From Symsagittifera roscoffensis (taxonomy: Eukaryota; Xenacoelomorpha; Acoela; Convolutidae), in NCBI RefSeq assembly GCF_963678635.1, contig NC_087066.1, forward strand, positions 27,526,301 through 27,590,300: DNA of 64,000 nt, written 5' to 3'. Positions 35,387 to 46,700 of the stretch are shown here, piece by piece. Under the pieces are notes generated by a model. The model was not told where the DNA came from and searched no databases. It saw only the letters and a program-made list of their open reading frames with translations. Numbering within the stretch: position 1 is the stretch's first letter; each line of letters starts with the position of its first letter. The translations under genes and the position numbers were made by a program.

Positions 35387-36513
35387 GTGTATGATAATCC
35401 TGAGTATGGGTTATAAAATGTGATGTAACCAATTGTCTTTTTGGTATATCTGTCGTATTTGTATATTACTTCAGTTGTTATAAATGGTGGTGGTAGTGAT
35501 TGAGCTGTTATATTTGGCGGGTTTAATGGGTAGGGATGTTGAGTAATGTTGTTTAGTTTAACCGTGATTTCAAATTTTAATTGTAGACTATTTTGTTGGA
35601 GTATTTGGATGTTATGATCACGAATGTCTTCCTGGATGTCTTGTCGATATTGTAGTCTATTGAGTGCCCAGTTGTGGAGTCGGTTACTTTCTGGGTGTTG
35701 TCCAAATAATGGTGGAGGTGCTTTGAATGTATTCCAGTCTAGTCTTAAAGGAATATTTGTTGATGATTGTTCTCGACATCTAGCGTCGAGGTTATTTGGG
35801 AAATTTAAGTTAAAAGGCGTTGGTGAAATCTGGCTTATTGATGGTGTTGATGGTAGTGATAATGTTTCTGGTAGTGATGAGGATGTTGTTGTATCTGTAG
35901 AAATATCTATTGGATCATTGATTAAATTTGGTTCACCTTGTGTGAATGAATGTGTTGTCCAATATGGTAGTCGTGAAGTTTGGTTTGTGGGGTTAAAGGG
36001 ATTTTCACGTATTTGTTCAGATGTTGGTGTTGAACCTAAGTAATCTGAGGGAAGGCTTGAGGTGCTACGTTGTGAAACAAGCGTAGGGGTTTCTGGTAAT
36101 ATAACAATGGGGTTTTCTGGAGTACTTTGTGATGGGGATTGAGGTATATCAAAATGAACTCGGGGAGTTTGAAAGTTTCTGTTTCGTCGAGGATGTATAA
36201 TTTGTCTATTTATTTCGACTGTATTTTGATTTTGACTAGGATTTCGTATTCTACTTCATTCTTGTGGTAGTGTTGGGTATAAGTTATATGTTGGTTCGCT
36301 TAGAGGTGCTTGTCGTTGAACTGGTTCTAGTGGTTCAGATAAGCGAGCGTGTCGCTCTTCAAAGGTATATGGGTTATCTTGAAAGGAAATTCGTGTGGAT
36401 GTTTGGGGGTTTTGGGTAGTTGAAGGTGGTGTTGGGTTATCTTGGGATGATGTCGGTGAAGACTGACTGTGTGATTGTTGGTTAGCAATTTTTGATGGTT
36501 TTTTATTTATTCT
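35374..36513 (-). pseudogene. Giant element P/S/T-rich ORF, no ATG, one in-frame TGA
   Basis: A frame of about 375 codons between the 62-codon peptide and env, interrupted only by TGA at 36256-36258 (..PQE*SRIRNP). It has no ATG, so it must be reached by splicing or frameshifting if expressed. It is rich in Pro, Ser, Thr, Gln and Asn, then has a more ordered C-terminal part (NTFKAPPPLFGQHPES; EVIYKYDRYTKKTIGYITF) and stops at TAA 35374-35376, 13 bases inside the env start. Codon use and strand bias match the neighbouring element genes. No family is recognised; a role as a virion or regulatory protein would be guesswork. Confidence 0.55.
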
Positions 36514-36514
36514 T

Positions 36515-36703
36515 TTAGTGGAAAAATTTATGTTTATTATAGTATTCTTCTAGAAAAAGAATTAGGAGGATTGTTGCTAGGGCGAATGCGATGATTGCTT
36601 TCCTTATACATTTGCATATTGTCAAGATGAGGGATGATAGAAATGTTATAAAAATTACAAATAGTAAAAAAATATCTGTTCTACTAAAAATGGTTCGTAT
36701 CAT
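36515..36703 (-). CDS. Giant element 62-codon membrane peptide
   Basis: ATG at 36703. Two hydrophobic segments (DIFLLFVIFITFLSSLILTI and AIIAFALATILLILFL) are separated by a basic CKCIRK turn, with a short charged tail, so a two-pass membrane peptide is predicted. It ends just before the P/S/T-rich frame, which lies +1 to it. It could be an accessory viroporin-like peptide or a leader of the following protein; the sequence cannot decide. Confidence 0.45.
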   Translation of the reverse strand: MIRTIFSRTDIFLLFVIFITFLSSLILTICKCIRKAIIAFALATILLILFLEEYYNKHKFFH

Positions 36704-37530
36704 TTAGATAAGTTTTGTGAATCGTACCTGTGGATATAGTCAATAACTCTGAAAGTTGGAGGTATAGTTCAAATATGGAATAGAAAATTTAAAAAATATT
36801 GCAAAAAATGATTAAGTTTATTACAAAAGATTCAAAAGTATCAAAAAGAAATATGATTAAAAGTTTAAATATCGTTAAAAAGTTTATGAGAATGTTAAGA
36901 ATTATGTTGACTGGTCGAGAGGAGAGCATTTAAGAAATGGCTTCTCGATCGAATATTTTTTGGTGTTTGAGGCAATTTTCAAGTGTGGTCGAATTATTTA
37001 TTGGTTTTTTGACAAGTGGGTTGAGTTTTGTTAAAAATTGTTGGGGGCAAATTTTATGGTGATCGGGAGGTCTTCTTTTTCTTTATTTTTATTTGTCAAA
37101 TGATCTGGGGTATTTTTGAGATTTTTATACTTTAGGCTAATTAAAATGGTCGTTCTTTTACTTTAGGCTAATTTAACATATTTGTTTTTGGGGGTATTTG
37201 AGGTCTGAGTTGGGGAAATATTGTTGATTTTTGGGTTATTAGATAAGGGAGGGTTATGATATTATGGTGATATTTATTTTAGTTGTCAAGTTGGAGTGTT
37301 TTGCTTATTTTTGACCTGGAGGTCGCAAAGTTATAGTTATAGTTATAGATATGCCTGGAGTTTTAATATCGTTCGTCTAGTTGATTTGTGCTAGAGTTAG
37401 AGAAGGTGACGGATTGGATGAATCCTATTGGCTAATTATGAACTAGAGTCGCTGCGTGTTTGTCAGCATGTTATTTTGAAAAATGAAAATTCAAAATATT
37501 TCAGAGGTGCAAAGATTATGAAATATAAAA
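36704..37530 (-). other. Gap between pol and the env region
   Basis: About 830 bp without a long frame. AT-rich, possibly containing the splice acceptor for subgenomic env-type mRNAs; none could be fixed. Confidence 0.4.
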
Positions 37531-39054
37531 TTAAAGCTGTTTTTGAAATTCGACTTTCTTTAATATTTTAGATTGTGGGATGAATGTTTTATAGTTTTTA
37601 CGTGGTTGATTTCTAAGTCGTGATGACTCTCTCTGTTCTGATTTGTCGATTTGTTCTTGGGGTATTATTTTTTCTGTCAATTTTCGATTTTTTCTTTCTT
37701 TTTGAGGTATATTTTGATCTAGCTTTTTTGTATTGTTTTTTGTTGTAGTTGATTTTTTATTTTGATTTTCGAGATGAATGTCATGTTGTTCCTTTGTTTT
37801 ATTCTCCGTATGTGGGTTATTTTGAATAACTTTTAAACCTGTGAAAGAATATAATTGAGTTAGTTCGCGTAGTGCGTATTCTTTTGGGTAATAAGGTAAT
37901 AGATTGTTTCGATGTTGAACAATTTCTTTTTTGTCTGAGTCGGTGATTTTATATGTGACATCAGTGGGTTTGGCAATTATTTGGTATGGTCCTTTACGAA
38001 GGGGTTGTAATTTTTTAGAAATTCCTTTTTTAGTGTTAAAATTGGGTATTAAAACAAATGTTCCAATTTTTAAATCGGAGGCTGGCGTAAAGCGTGAATT
38101 TATTTGTTCATTAATGTTTTGCCTTTGTAACAACTTTTTTGTAACTTTTTGGTAAATTTCATTGTGTTTTTTATCTCTGTTTAAAATCCATTCGGTGTGT
38201 GTACCGGAGGCTAATTTAAGAATTTGTGGGTGATGAAAATGATCTTCATCGTGTGTGTGTAAAGGTAGGTTATAACAAATTGAGTCTTTATTCGGTTGAC
38301 AATGACTTTGTGCATTTTTATGAGAGTTTGCTGTAAACATAATTGGTTTGCGTGGCTTTTGATTAAAAACCATTTCATATGGTGACATTCCTAGAGTTGT
38401 CGTGATTTGTGAATTATATGCTAAGGGAAATAGTTTTACATCTGCTGACCATTCGGTGTATTTTGTATCATTTCCATTGATGATACATCTAAGATATTCT
38501 TGTAGTGAACGGTTCATACCTTCGACTAAGCCGTTTGTCCAAGGTGCGTGAGATGTACGTGGTTTGTGTTTGATGTTATATAAATGACATAGTGTGATGA
38601 TTTCATTATTTATGAATTCCGTACCGTTGTCTGTAACTAAAATTTCTGGTAGTCCGAATTTGGCTATCCAGTGTTCATAAAGTGTTGTGTAAGCGTAATA
38701 AGCGTTACAATGTGGTACTGGGTTAAGTGCTACATAATGTGTAAATGCGTCAACAATTACCATAATATAGGAGTTTCCTTCGGATGATGGTGAAATTGGT
38801 CCTTTTGTATCAAATGAAATACGGTGGTTAAAGTACAAACTTTGTCCTTTAAAGTCTTGTTTTTGTGCTATTTGTTTTTGATTTGGATAAGGTTTATTTA
38901 GCTGACATACTATACAATCATTGCATGGTACTTTTGTCCAAATTGGTGCATTTGGAAAATAAAAGTTTTGTATGAAATTTGAATATGTTTTCTCTGATCC
39001 AGAGTGTCCTTTAATGTTTTGTGTATGAGAGATATTAAAAGCTATGAGAATCAT
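37531..39054 (-). CDS. Integrase domain of Pol (single copy)
   Basis: 507 codons open. Zinc-binding HHCC at about H10, H17, C44, C47. The catalytic core has D82 (ISFDTKGP), D142 (VTDNGTEF) and E178 (TNGLVEGMN), giving the D-35-E spacing of retroviral and Ty3 integrases, which insert the cDNA into host chromatin. A GPY/F-type module follows (LRKGPYQIIAKP), then a long Lys/Arg/Glu-rich tail (about residues 400-507). In the same frame an in-frame TAA lies right before its first Met (..VPCFP*SMIL), so the join to upstream Pol is broken by one nonsense codon. Integrase is outside the duplicated block and occurs once. Confidence 0.93.
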   Translation of the reverse strand: MILIAFNISHTQNIKGHSGSEKTYSNFIQNFYFPNAPIWTKVPCNDCIVCQLNKPYPNQKQIAQKQDFKGQSLYFNHRISFDTKGPISPSSEGNSYIMVIVDAFTHYVALNPVPHCNAYYAYTTLYEHWIAKFGLPEILVTDNGTEFINNEIITLCHLYNIKHKPRTSHAPWTNGLVEGMNRSLQEYLRCIINGNDTKYTEWSADVKLFPLAYNSQITTTLGMSPYEMVFNQKPRKPIMFTANSHKNAQSHCQPNKDSICYNLPLHTHDEDHFHHPQILKLASGTHTEWILNRDKKHNEIYQKVTKKLLQRQNINEQINSRFTPASDLKIGTFVLIPNFNTKKGISKKLQPLRKGPYQIIAKPTDVTYKITDSDKKEIVQHRNNLLPYYPKEYALRELTQLYSFTGLKVIQNNPHTENKTKEQHDIHLENQNKKSTTTKNNTKKLDQNIPQKERKNRKLTEKIIPQEQIDKSEQRESSRLRNQPRKNYKTFIPQSKILKKVEFQKQL

Positions 39055-39057
39055 ACT

Positions 39058-39697
39058 TTAAGGGAAACAGGGAACTGTAGATTCATTTAGTTGGTATTCT
39101 AGAAGGTCTGTGTTTTCATTAATTGTTGTATTATTAAATTTTCGAAAATATCGGAGGAGTGTTTTATTTCCTAATATTGTTGTATCTGCCTTTACGGGTT
39201 TAGTTTTATATTTGTGCCATGATTTTAGTTGTCTAATTATTGGGTCAAGATTTTGATATTGTTTCAAAGTATTAATTGTAATTTTATCTGTTGGGGGGAG
39301 AAAATGTTTTCTATTTCTAATTTAGATAAAGGAATTGTATCAAGTGGGTCATGGAGGTCAAAAACTTGATTTATTGTGTATTTTGAATCGTTTGTTTGCG
39401 GTCCTGATAAATTTATTTTATCAGTTAGATTTTCTTTTTCAATTAACGGAAAAAGGTTTTTTTTATGCGGGTGTTGTTTTACTCTTTTTTGTTGGGTGTT
39501 ATTTTTATCCATTGTGAATATGGAATTGGTTTAAAAGTTGATGTTCCAAGTAGATCAACTTCGTAGTGGTTATTTTGGCAATCTAAATAAAGTGGGAAGT
39601 GTTGTAGATTATTTATTTGTGATTGTTCAACGTCAGTTTTGACTGCATATTTGCATTCTAGTCGGGGTGATGTTTCGTTTTCTGCAAGGTAAAATTT
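39058..39697 (-). pseudogene. Pol segment between RNase H and integrase, broken
   Basis: Frames 39479-39826, 39264-39512 and 39058-39267 continue one another with shifts at about 39.50 and 39.27 kb. The first contains the RNase H end (GKNLALPDTLSR) and runs on beyond the duplication edge (39695-39698). The last approaches the integrase zinc finger. Linker region without catalytic residues. Confidence 0.65.
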
Positions 39698-39831
39698 TAT
39701 ATTTTTGGGTATTTCAACTGTAGTTTTACGTGTAAGTAATTCAGGTGGTGTATTTCGACTTAAAGTGTCTGGTAAAGCAAGATTCTTTCCTGCTGTCCAA
39801 ACTATGTGTAAGTTTGAGAATTTCATTAGAA

Positions 39832-40683
39832 TTAATTGAAATCTATAAACTCGGTGATTTGGATTAGATTTTTGTGTAAAAGAAAAATGATTGGTTTGTG
39901 ATCTGTGAATAGAACTGTTGGATGTTTTGATCCAAGTATCAGAAATTCATATTCTGTTAGTGTATATATTATGGCTGTACATTCTCTCATTAGAGTTGAG
40001 AGCCGTAGCTCTGCTTGAGTGAATAATCGAGAATTTGCTGATATAAGATTCATTTTGTTTGTGCCATTGTGTGATTGTAATAATGCTGCGCCGATGCCAA
40101 AATTCGAAGCATCGCACATTGCATAGAATGGTTGATTTGGATCTGGAATTGCATTAGAAATTTGTTCAGTTAAGAGTTTTTTGATTTCTTCAAATCGTGC
40201 TTGATGTTCTGTGTTCCATTCAAAATTATTTTGTTGTCTAAGTATATTATAGAATGGTCTTAGGTATAATTGCATTTTATAGACATATTTGCCTAAAAAA
40301 TTTAACATTCCAAGGAATTCTTGGATTTTCTTTTTGTTTGTTGGTGGTTGGAGCTTCTGAATAGCATCAATGCGTGATTTTAATGGAGTGATTGTTTTTC
40401 TTTCTATATTGTGTCCTAAGAATTTAACTCGTGTTAAAAAGAAGTGTGATTTATCGGGGGCGGCCTTCAGATTTTCGTTCTGAAGTATTTTGTGATAGTG
40501 TTCTAAAACATTAAACATTTCTTCTTTTGTCTGTGATTGCATAAAAACATCGTCTAAATAGGTGATTGCGTTTTTCTTGAGTATTAGTGGTCTAAAAATT
40601 TTGCTCATAAAAGCTGAAAATGCTGCTGGTCCATATTCCATAGAATAGGCGGTTGAATTCATATTGCTGATTTCCAATAACAA
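39832..40683 (-). pseudogene. Copy B RT C-terminus and RNase H
   Basis: Encodes the YLDD active site, the thumb (FLGHNIERK..), the connection and RNase H with D of MCDAS and E of the ELRLSTLMREC helix. It is out of frame with the RT N-terminus because of a 5-base loss near 40632 relative to copy A, and it terminates early after a 1-base loss near 39880 (A run). Not functional as read. Confidence 0.88.
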
Positions 40684-42150
40684 ATTGTGTTAAGCGTCGC
40701 GATTGTTCATCTAGTGGCATTTGATTATATGCACTATTTATATCTGCGGTTGTAAAGTATTTTCCGTTTATTTTTGTTAAAATAACTTGTATTGGTTCAA
40801 TAGGCCAATTGCATTTTGATTCGTCTATTAGTGAATTAAGATATCTAGCGTCTAGAACTATTTTTAATGATTCTCCTTTTGCTAGGATGATAACAGGGTT
40901 GATAAATGTGTTACCTTTTGGTTGTTCTTCTTTGTTTACCGGTGATACAATTTTGTATTGTTCTAAAATATCGAGTAATCTGTTCACTTTATCGTGTAAA
41001 TGAATTGGTACTTTACTTGCTCTTTGTTTTTTGAAAACTGCGTCAGGTTTTAATGGGAGATGTAGTGATGAACTTATTTTGCCAACATCAAATTTGGATA
41101 ATGCATAGACTGATGAATATTTTATTAGCTGTTTGGCTAACTTATCAAATTCGTCTTGTGTTATTTGTGAATGTTGAAAGTTAAACATTGTTAAAAATTT
41201 CTGTTGATTCTCTGTATAGTTATTTATGTTGAATGTAGGTTTGAAATATGGGGTTTTTGTGAAATAATCTGTATTTCTTTTTTCATTACTTATTATATTA
41301 TTTATGGATAATTCTTCGTTAAGAATTGTGGATTGACAAATATCTAATAATTGGAGTATATTATTTACGCGGTATGCTTTTTCGTGTACTGGTGATATCG
41401 TAGCGTTGGTTTCGCAATATCCCAAAAGTCCTAAAGGTAATGTTACTTGATAGGGTGTATTATTGTATACATGTAACGAAATAATATCTGAATTCGAGTT
41501 TTTCAAATATTTTATGGATGAAATTGTGATTTTGAAAAATTTATGGATAGGTTTGAATTCAAAGTCTGACATATAGAGTTGTTGTTTATTTTGTTTTTTA
41601 TCATATTGGTGAACTTGTTTTATTAAAAAATTATATATGTTTCCTGATAGTGGTTTCAGGTGTTTTATTTGTTGGTTATATATTGGATAAAATTTTGAAA
41701 AGAATGGTGGTTGTTTATTTAATCTTTGAAAAAATGTTAGGGATGTGTCTTTTGTTTTTGTGTATTTATCTTTGATTAGTATTTTACTATTCAAAATGTT
41801 GATTGTTGGTATATATTTAGAGATAAATGGTATTCCAATGATATTGTGTTTAATATCAGTGATATGAAATATTTGTTTAAATGGTTTATTTAAAATTTTA
41901 TTTTGCTCTATTGTTCTTGTGGGGAGAAGAAATAATTGAATTTTTCCATAGTTTACCAATGTTGATCCTTGTGCTGTTGTTAGTTTACTGGAGGTTTCAA
42001 GAGGTGTTAGTTTTGGGTGTAATGTTTTTATCTCATTCCATGTGGGAATGTTTATTATGTTTGATTCTGCTCCTGAATCAATTAAAAAATCAATTTCAAG
42101 ATCTGGTGGTTGAAATTCTTTGTTTCTTGGACTTTCTAAAAGAAATGGTA
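40592..42150 (-). pseudogene. Copy B protease and RT N-terminus
   Basis: The frame is open from the protease (IDFLIDSGAE, about 42.08 kb) through the palm/fingers of RT (TTADINSAYNQMP) to about 40600, where the 5-base loss shifts it. Upstream, an extra T in a run (T7 at 42160-42166, T6 in copy A) puts the preceding Gag-Pro linker in another frame. The 455 codons from 41959 on are intact. Confidence 0.85.
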
Positions 42151-43106
42151 TTGTCCAAATTTTTTTCTTTGGGTTGTTCTTTTTGTATATTTTGATAGAT
42201 GTGATTTGTATTCAAGCATTTTGTTTTGTCATTTTCATTGGATTGATTTGTAGTGTTGATTTCGTTAGTTTCTTGTGCCGTTTGTGTGGAATGGATGGGT
42301 TCAATATAATAATTGTGAAGGAGTTCTAATTGATTTTCATATATATGTGATGAAAAAGGTTGATCATATATAATAGGTTCGTAGTCATTTTCGACTGCTA
42401 TCATATTGATGGAGATAGTGTTTTCTGTATCACTTTCTGAATCTGATGATCCACAGTTTATTTGATTTAGTTGTAGTTTGTCATTTACTGTGTCATCAAT
42501 ACCTGGGGGGTCTGATGTTGTTTCTGGATTTGATTGTACGTGATTAATATGTCTTTGATGTTTAGGTGTACTACTTCTGTGGCGATTGTTAGAATTATTA
42601 TAATGGTTATTATTTCTGTGTGGTGATTGGGAATAATTTCTATAACGATTATTATAACTTGAATGTCGATTTTGTGAATTATTTCGTGATCTGTTTTGAT
42701 AATTATTGTCTGGTCTGTTATAGTTTGATCTGTTATATGAGTTATTCCTTGATCGATTGTTCGGGTAACTCTGGTTTCGGTTGTTTGAATAACTTCTATT
42801 TCGATTATTGGAGTAGTTTCTATTTCTATTATATATATTATATGATGAGTTTCGTGACTGATTCTTTGGATAGTATTTATTCCTTGATTGGGAATTAGAT
42901 CTAGAAACAAATTGTGTTGTATTTGAATTTGATCTGGAGTAGTTATTTCGACTATTTGGTCTATTGTAATGATTTTGTGACGAATTTTGTGTATTTCTTC
43001 GTTCTGGTGATCTTCCTCTATAACTTGAGTTATATGGTGATTGGGTTCTCGTGTAATTGGTATTGTTTGGAAGTGGTTTTTCCTGAACTGTTGTTGCTGT
43101 ATACAT
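42096..43106 (-). CDS. Copy B Gag-Pro linker, Asn/Arg/Ser/Tyr-rich
   Basis: 336-codon frame starting 76 bases before the end of the Gag zinc-knuckle frame and offset by -1, the classic layout for Gag-Pol frameshifting; no obvious slippery heptamer was found. Dozens of NRSYSNNRN-like repeats make a low-complexity basic domain (about residues 30-190), then an acidic segment (SSDSESDTENTI). Probably a nucleic-acid-binding extension of nucleocapsid. Confidence 0.7.
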   Translation of the reverse strand: MYTATTVQEKPLPNNTNYTRTQSPYNSSYRGRSPERRNTQNSSQNHYNRPNSRNNYSRSNSNTTQFVSRSNSQSRNKYYPKNQSRNSSYNIYNRNRNYSNNRNRSYSNNRNQSYPNNRSRNNSYNRSNYNRPDNNYQNRSRNNSQNRHSSYNNRYRNYSQSPHRNNNHYNNSNNRHRSSTPKHQRHINHVQSNPETTSDPPGIDDTVNDKLQLNQINCGSSDSESDTENTISINMIAVENDYEPIIYDQPFSSHIYENQLELLHNYYIEPIHSTQTAQETNEINTTNQSNENDKTKCLNTNHIYQNIQKEQPKEKNLDNTISFRKSKKQRISTTRS

Positions 43107-43731
43107 TTTTGTTTGGTAGATTTTGATCTTTCTTCATGTATTGATAGAATGATTTATTTGGTTCTTTATATTTTTGAGGTTTGTTTTGATTGTCCTGTTG
43201 TTTTTGTCTACATTCAGAAATACTATGTCCGTATCGTCGGCAATAATTACACCATTTTTTGGAAGATGGTTTGCCTTTAAAGTTTGGGTGTTTTTCATAA
43301 ATATTGAGTATTTCAGTGATTTTTTCAACGAGGTCTGTATCTGATTCCTGTATATTGTTGATATTTGTGGTATTTGTTTCAATTCGGTTAACATATTGTA
43401 ATTTCATATTTTCTGTTTCTTCAAGTTTCATTGTGATTTCCGCCTGCTCTAGTTTGTCTACTAGTTTTCGAAAATCTAAATCGGGCTCTCGAATTGAGGA
43501 GGGATGGGATGCTCTCTTTTTTATTGCTATTTTCCTTAATTGAGGTGTTAAGGTCATCATTAAGATTTCTGTCATTTTTGTGTTTTTATAGTCGTGTGTA
43601 TTTAATGAATATGCTTTTCGAACTAGTGTTTCGATACGTACTGCTAATTGTTTGATGGTTTCATTTGGTAATCTGCGAATTTCATTACATAAAACTCTTT
43701 GTTGTTGTTTGTTTCTTTCGGAGTCAAACAT
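43030..43731 (-). CDS. Copy B Gag C-terminal part with CCHC zinc knuckle
   Basis: 233 codons. A helical capsid-like part (NKQQQRVLCNEIRRLPNETI) is typical of Ty3 Gag after the retrotrans_gag core; then CNYCRRYGHSISEC gives the CX2CX4HX4C nucleocapsid knuckle that binds genomic RNA. The frame is continuous upstream with the main Gag frame except for one TAG (43783-43785). Confidence 0.88.
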   Translation of the reverse strand: MFDSERNKQQQRVLCNEIRRLPNETIKQLAVRIETLVRKAYSLNTHDYKNTKMTEILMMTLTPQLRKIAIKKRASHPSSIREPDLDFRKLVDKLEQAEITMKLEETENMKLQYVNRIETNTTNINNIQESDTDLVEKITEILNIYEKHPNFKGKPSSKKWCNYCRRYGHSISECRQKQQDNQNKPQKYKEPNKSFYQYMKKDQNLPNKNVYSNNSSGKTTSKQYQLHENPITI

Positions 43732-43782
43732 TTTTGAAAATTCTTGTGTAAATCTGTTCCAAATTGATTTTATTTCAATAGG

Positions 43783-46700
43783 CTATACTGAAAACCATTT
43801 TTGGGCTGCGCCGTCTAAGGTTGTCTGTATCAACGCTGTGCGTCGATGTATCCAATTTTGATGTAGTGGCGTATTAATTGGTTCAGGTCCTATATTTAAA
43901 ATTAAATTTGCTGTTACTGCATTTAAATAATCTTCTACAGAATATTCAGGGTCTGTTCCTGTGAATACCATTAATGGTTTGTTTGATGTTATTGATGATC
44001 CACCCATAAGGTATGGATTCATTGTCATTTGTAATGATTCTGCGACATTTGGCATTTGTGAAAAATTCGAAAGTTGATTTTTTGTTATTTCGTGTTGTTG
44101 AAGGTAATATGGGAGTGGTATTTCGTTTTGCATTTGTGTTGGTTGATACGAGTGTGTGATCATTGGGTTTTGTGGCTGAATTGGTTGAAAAGATTGTGTA
44201 TTAATTGGGTTTTGCATTTGTATTGGTTGTTGATTTTGTGTATCTATTGGGTGTGGAGAAAAAATTCTATTACATGTATGTGGTTTCTGCACTCTTTGTC
44301 CACGATATTCTTGAGTGTATGGTGCAAATATATCTGGTTGTAAATAATCATCATCAGAGGATAGATAATCCGTTTGATGAGATGCTTGTTTTTTATTTTT
44401 ATTCTGTTGAAAGAATGGGTAATTTTCACTACGATCCTGTGGAGGATGTGAATTAGTTTGAAAATTTACTGAGTTGGTTGTTGCCATTGGATTATCCCAA
44501 TATTGAGATCTTATCTGATTATTATTATTTTTTCGTGGGGGATAGTTAGTTTTTGATGAATGTGTGTAATTATAATTATGATCCGCAAAAGTGTTTCTTG
44601 TGAATGTTCTGCGTGTTTTTGACGGTATTGTCATGGGTCTATATGTTTGATAATCTATTTGTGAATATTTTGCAACCGAAGGTTTAACGGTTGATTGTAA
44701 GGTTACCTGTGCTAGTAAAGTGTTTGTATTTCTTGGTGTTGTTAAATTTGGACTTATCGGTGAATTACTTTGTTGTGTAGTTGTTGTTGTTTGGACGATT
44801 TCTTCATTTATGAAGTGTGATGGTGTTTGAATATTTTGTTGAGTGAGGTTCCTAGTTCCATTAAGGTTTTCATTGTGTATGACGGTCGAATTTAAACTGT
44901 TATTTCGCGTATCGGGTAAAAATGTATTGTAGTTTAATGGTGTTGCATCAATGGATAATGGTATTACCCTTACATAATCTCTTACATAAGATATTGTACT
45001 TATTGCCTGACTTGAGATTGATTGTGGGATATTTATGAATGCATAATGACACCATTCGGGGTCCCAAACGTAGTCTGATTGTTCTGCGATGGCGGTATCA
45101 TCGTTTGAATTTTGGGGTTTGAAATTTTTTCTTGCTTGTGAAATTAAATCTATATTATGTGTGAAATAATCTATTATAAACCATGCCAAAATTTTTTGTA
45201 AGTCATGTTTTGATTGTAGTGAAACTTCATCTTTAGTGAAATTTTCTTTTATATTTTTGGGTATTTCAACTGTAGTTTTACGTGTAAGTAATTCAGGTGG
45301 TGTATTTTGACTTAAAGTGTCTGGTAATGCAAGATTCTTTCCTGCTGTCCAAACTATGTGTAAGTTTGGGATTTTCATTAGAATTAATTGAAATCTATAA
45401 ACTCGGTGATTTGGATTAGATTTTTGTGTAAAGAGAAAAATGATTGGTTTGTGATCTGTGAATAGAACTGTTGGATGTTTTGATCCAAGTATCAGAAATT
45501 CATATTCTGTTAGTGTATATATTATGGCTGTACATTCTCTCATTAGAGTTGAGAGCCGTAGCTCTGCTTGAGTGAATAATCGAGAATTTGCTGATATAAG
45601 ATTCATTTTGTTTGTGCCATTGTGTGATTGTAATAATGCTGCGCCGATGCCAAAATTCGAAGCATCGCACATTGCATAGAATGGTTGATTTGGATCTGGA
45701 ATTGCATTAGAAATTTGTTCAGTTAAGAGTTTTTTGATTTCTTCAAATCGTGCTTGATGTTCTGTGTTCCATTCAAAATTATTTTGTTGTCTAAGTATAT
45801 TATAGAATGGTCTTAGGTATAATTGCATTTTATAGACATATTTGCTTAAAAAATTTAACATTCCAAGGAATTCTTGGATTTTCTTTTTGTTTGTTGGTGG
45901 TTGGAGCTTCTGAATAGCATCAATGCGTGATTTTAATGGAGTGATTGTTTTTCTTTCTATATTGTGTCCTAAGAATTTAACTCGTGTTAAAAAGAAGTGT
46001 GATTTATCGGGGGCGGCCTTCAGATTTTCGTTCTGAAGTATTTTGTGATAGTGTTCTAAAACATTAAACATTTCTTCTTTTGTCTGTGATTGCATAAAAA
46101 CATCGTCTAAATAGGTGATTGCGTTTTTCTTGAGTATTAGTGGTCTAAAAATTTTGCTCATAAAAGCTGAAAATGCTGCTGGTCCTATGGATATTCCATA
46201 GAATAGGCGGTTGAATTCATATTGCTGATTTCCAATAACAAATTGTGTTAAGCGTCGCGATTGTTCATCTAGTGGCATTTGATTATATGCACTATTTATA
46301 TCTGCGGTTGTAAAGTATTTTCCGTTTATTTTTGTTAAAATAACTTGTATTGGTTCAATAGGCCAATTGCATTTTGATTCGTCTATTAGTGAATTAAGAT
46401 ATCTAGCATCTAGAACTATTTTTAATGATTCTCCTTTTGCTAGGATGATAACAGGGTTGATAAATGTGTTACCTTTTGGTTGTTCTTCTTTGTTCACCGG
46501 TGATATAATTTTGTATTGTTCTAAAATATCGAGTAATCTGTTCACTTTATCGTGTAAATGAATTGGTACTTTACTTGCTCTTTGTTTTTTGAAAACTGCG
46601 TCAGGTTTTAATGGGAGATGTAGTGATGAACTGATTTTGCCAACATCAAATTTGGATAATGCATAGACTGATGAATATTTTATTAGCTGTTTGGCTAACT

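Larger units (their letters stand above)
39698..45249 (-). repeat. Duplicated gag-pol block, copy B (downstream)
   Basis: Runs from mid-Gag (KENFTKDEV) to the end of RNase H (VEIPKNIK). It is about 98% similar by eye to copy A (45250-50737). The junction at 45247-45249 has 3 bases of microhomology (TTT) between the gag start point and the pol end point. Copy B retains gag segments that copy A has lost. Confidence 0.95.

Noticed and set aside
35216-36258. Alternative genetic code with TGA = Trp
   Set aside because: ORF1 and the env tail frame end naturally at TGA and Trp is otherwise TGG; point mutations explain the two sites better.
41881-43861. Many plus-strand frames antisense to gag-pol
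   Set aside because: They repeat in both duplicated blocks because the DNA is duplicated; composition is the mirror of the real minus-strand genes.
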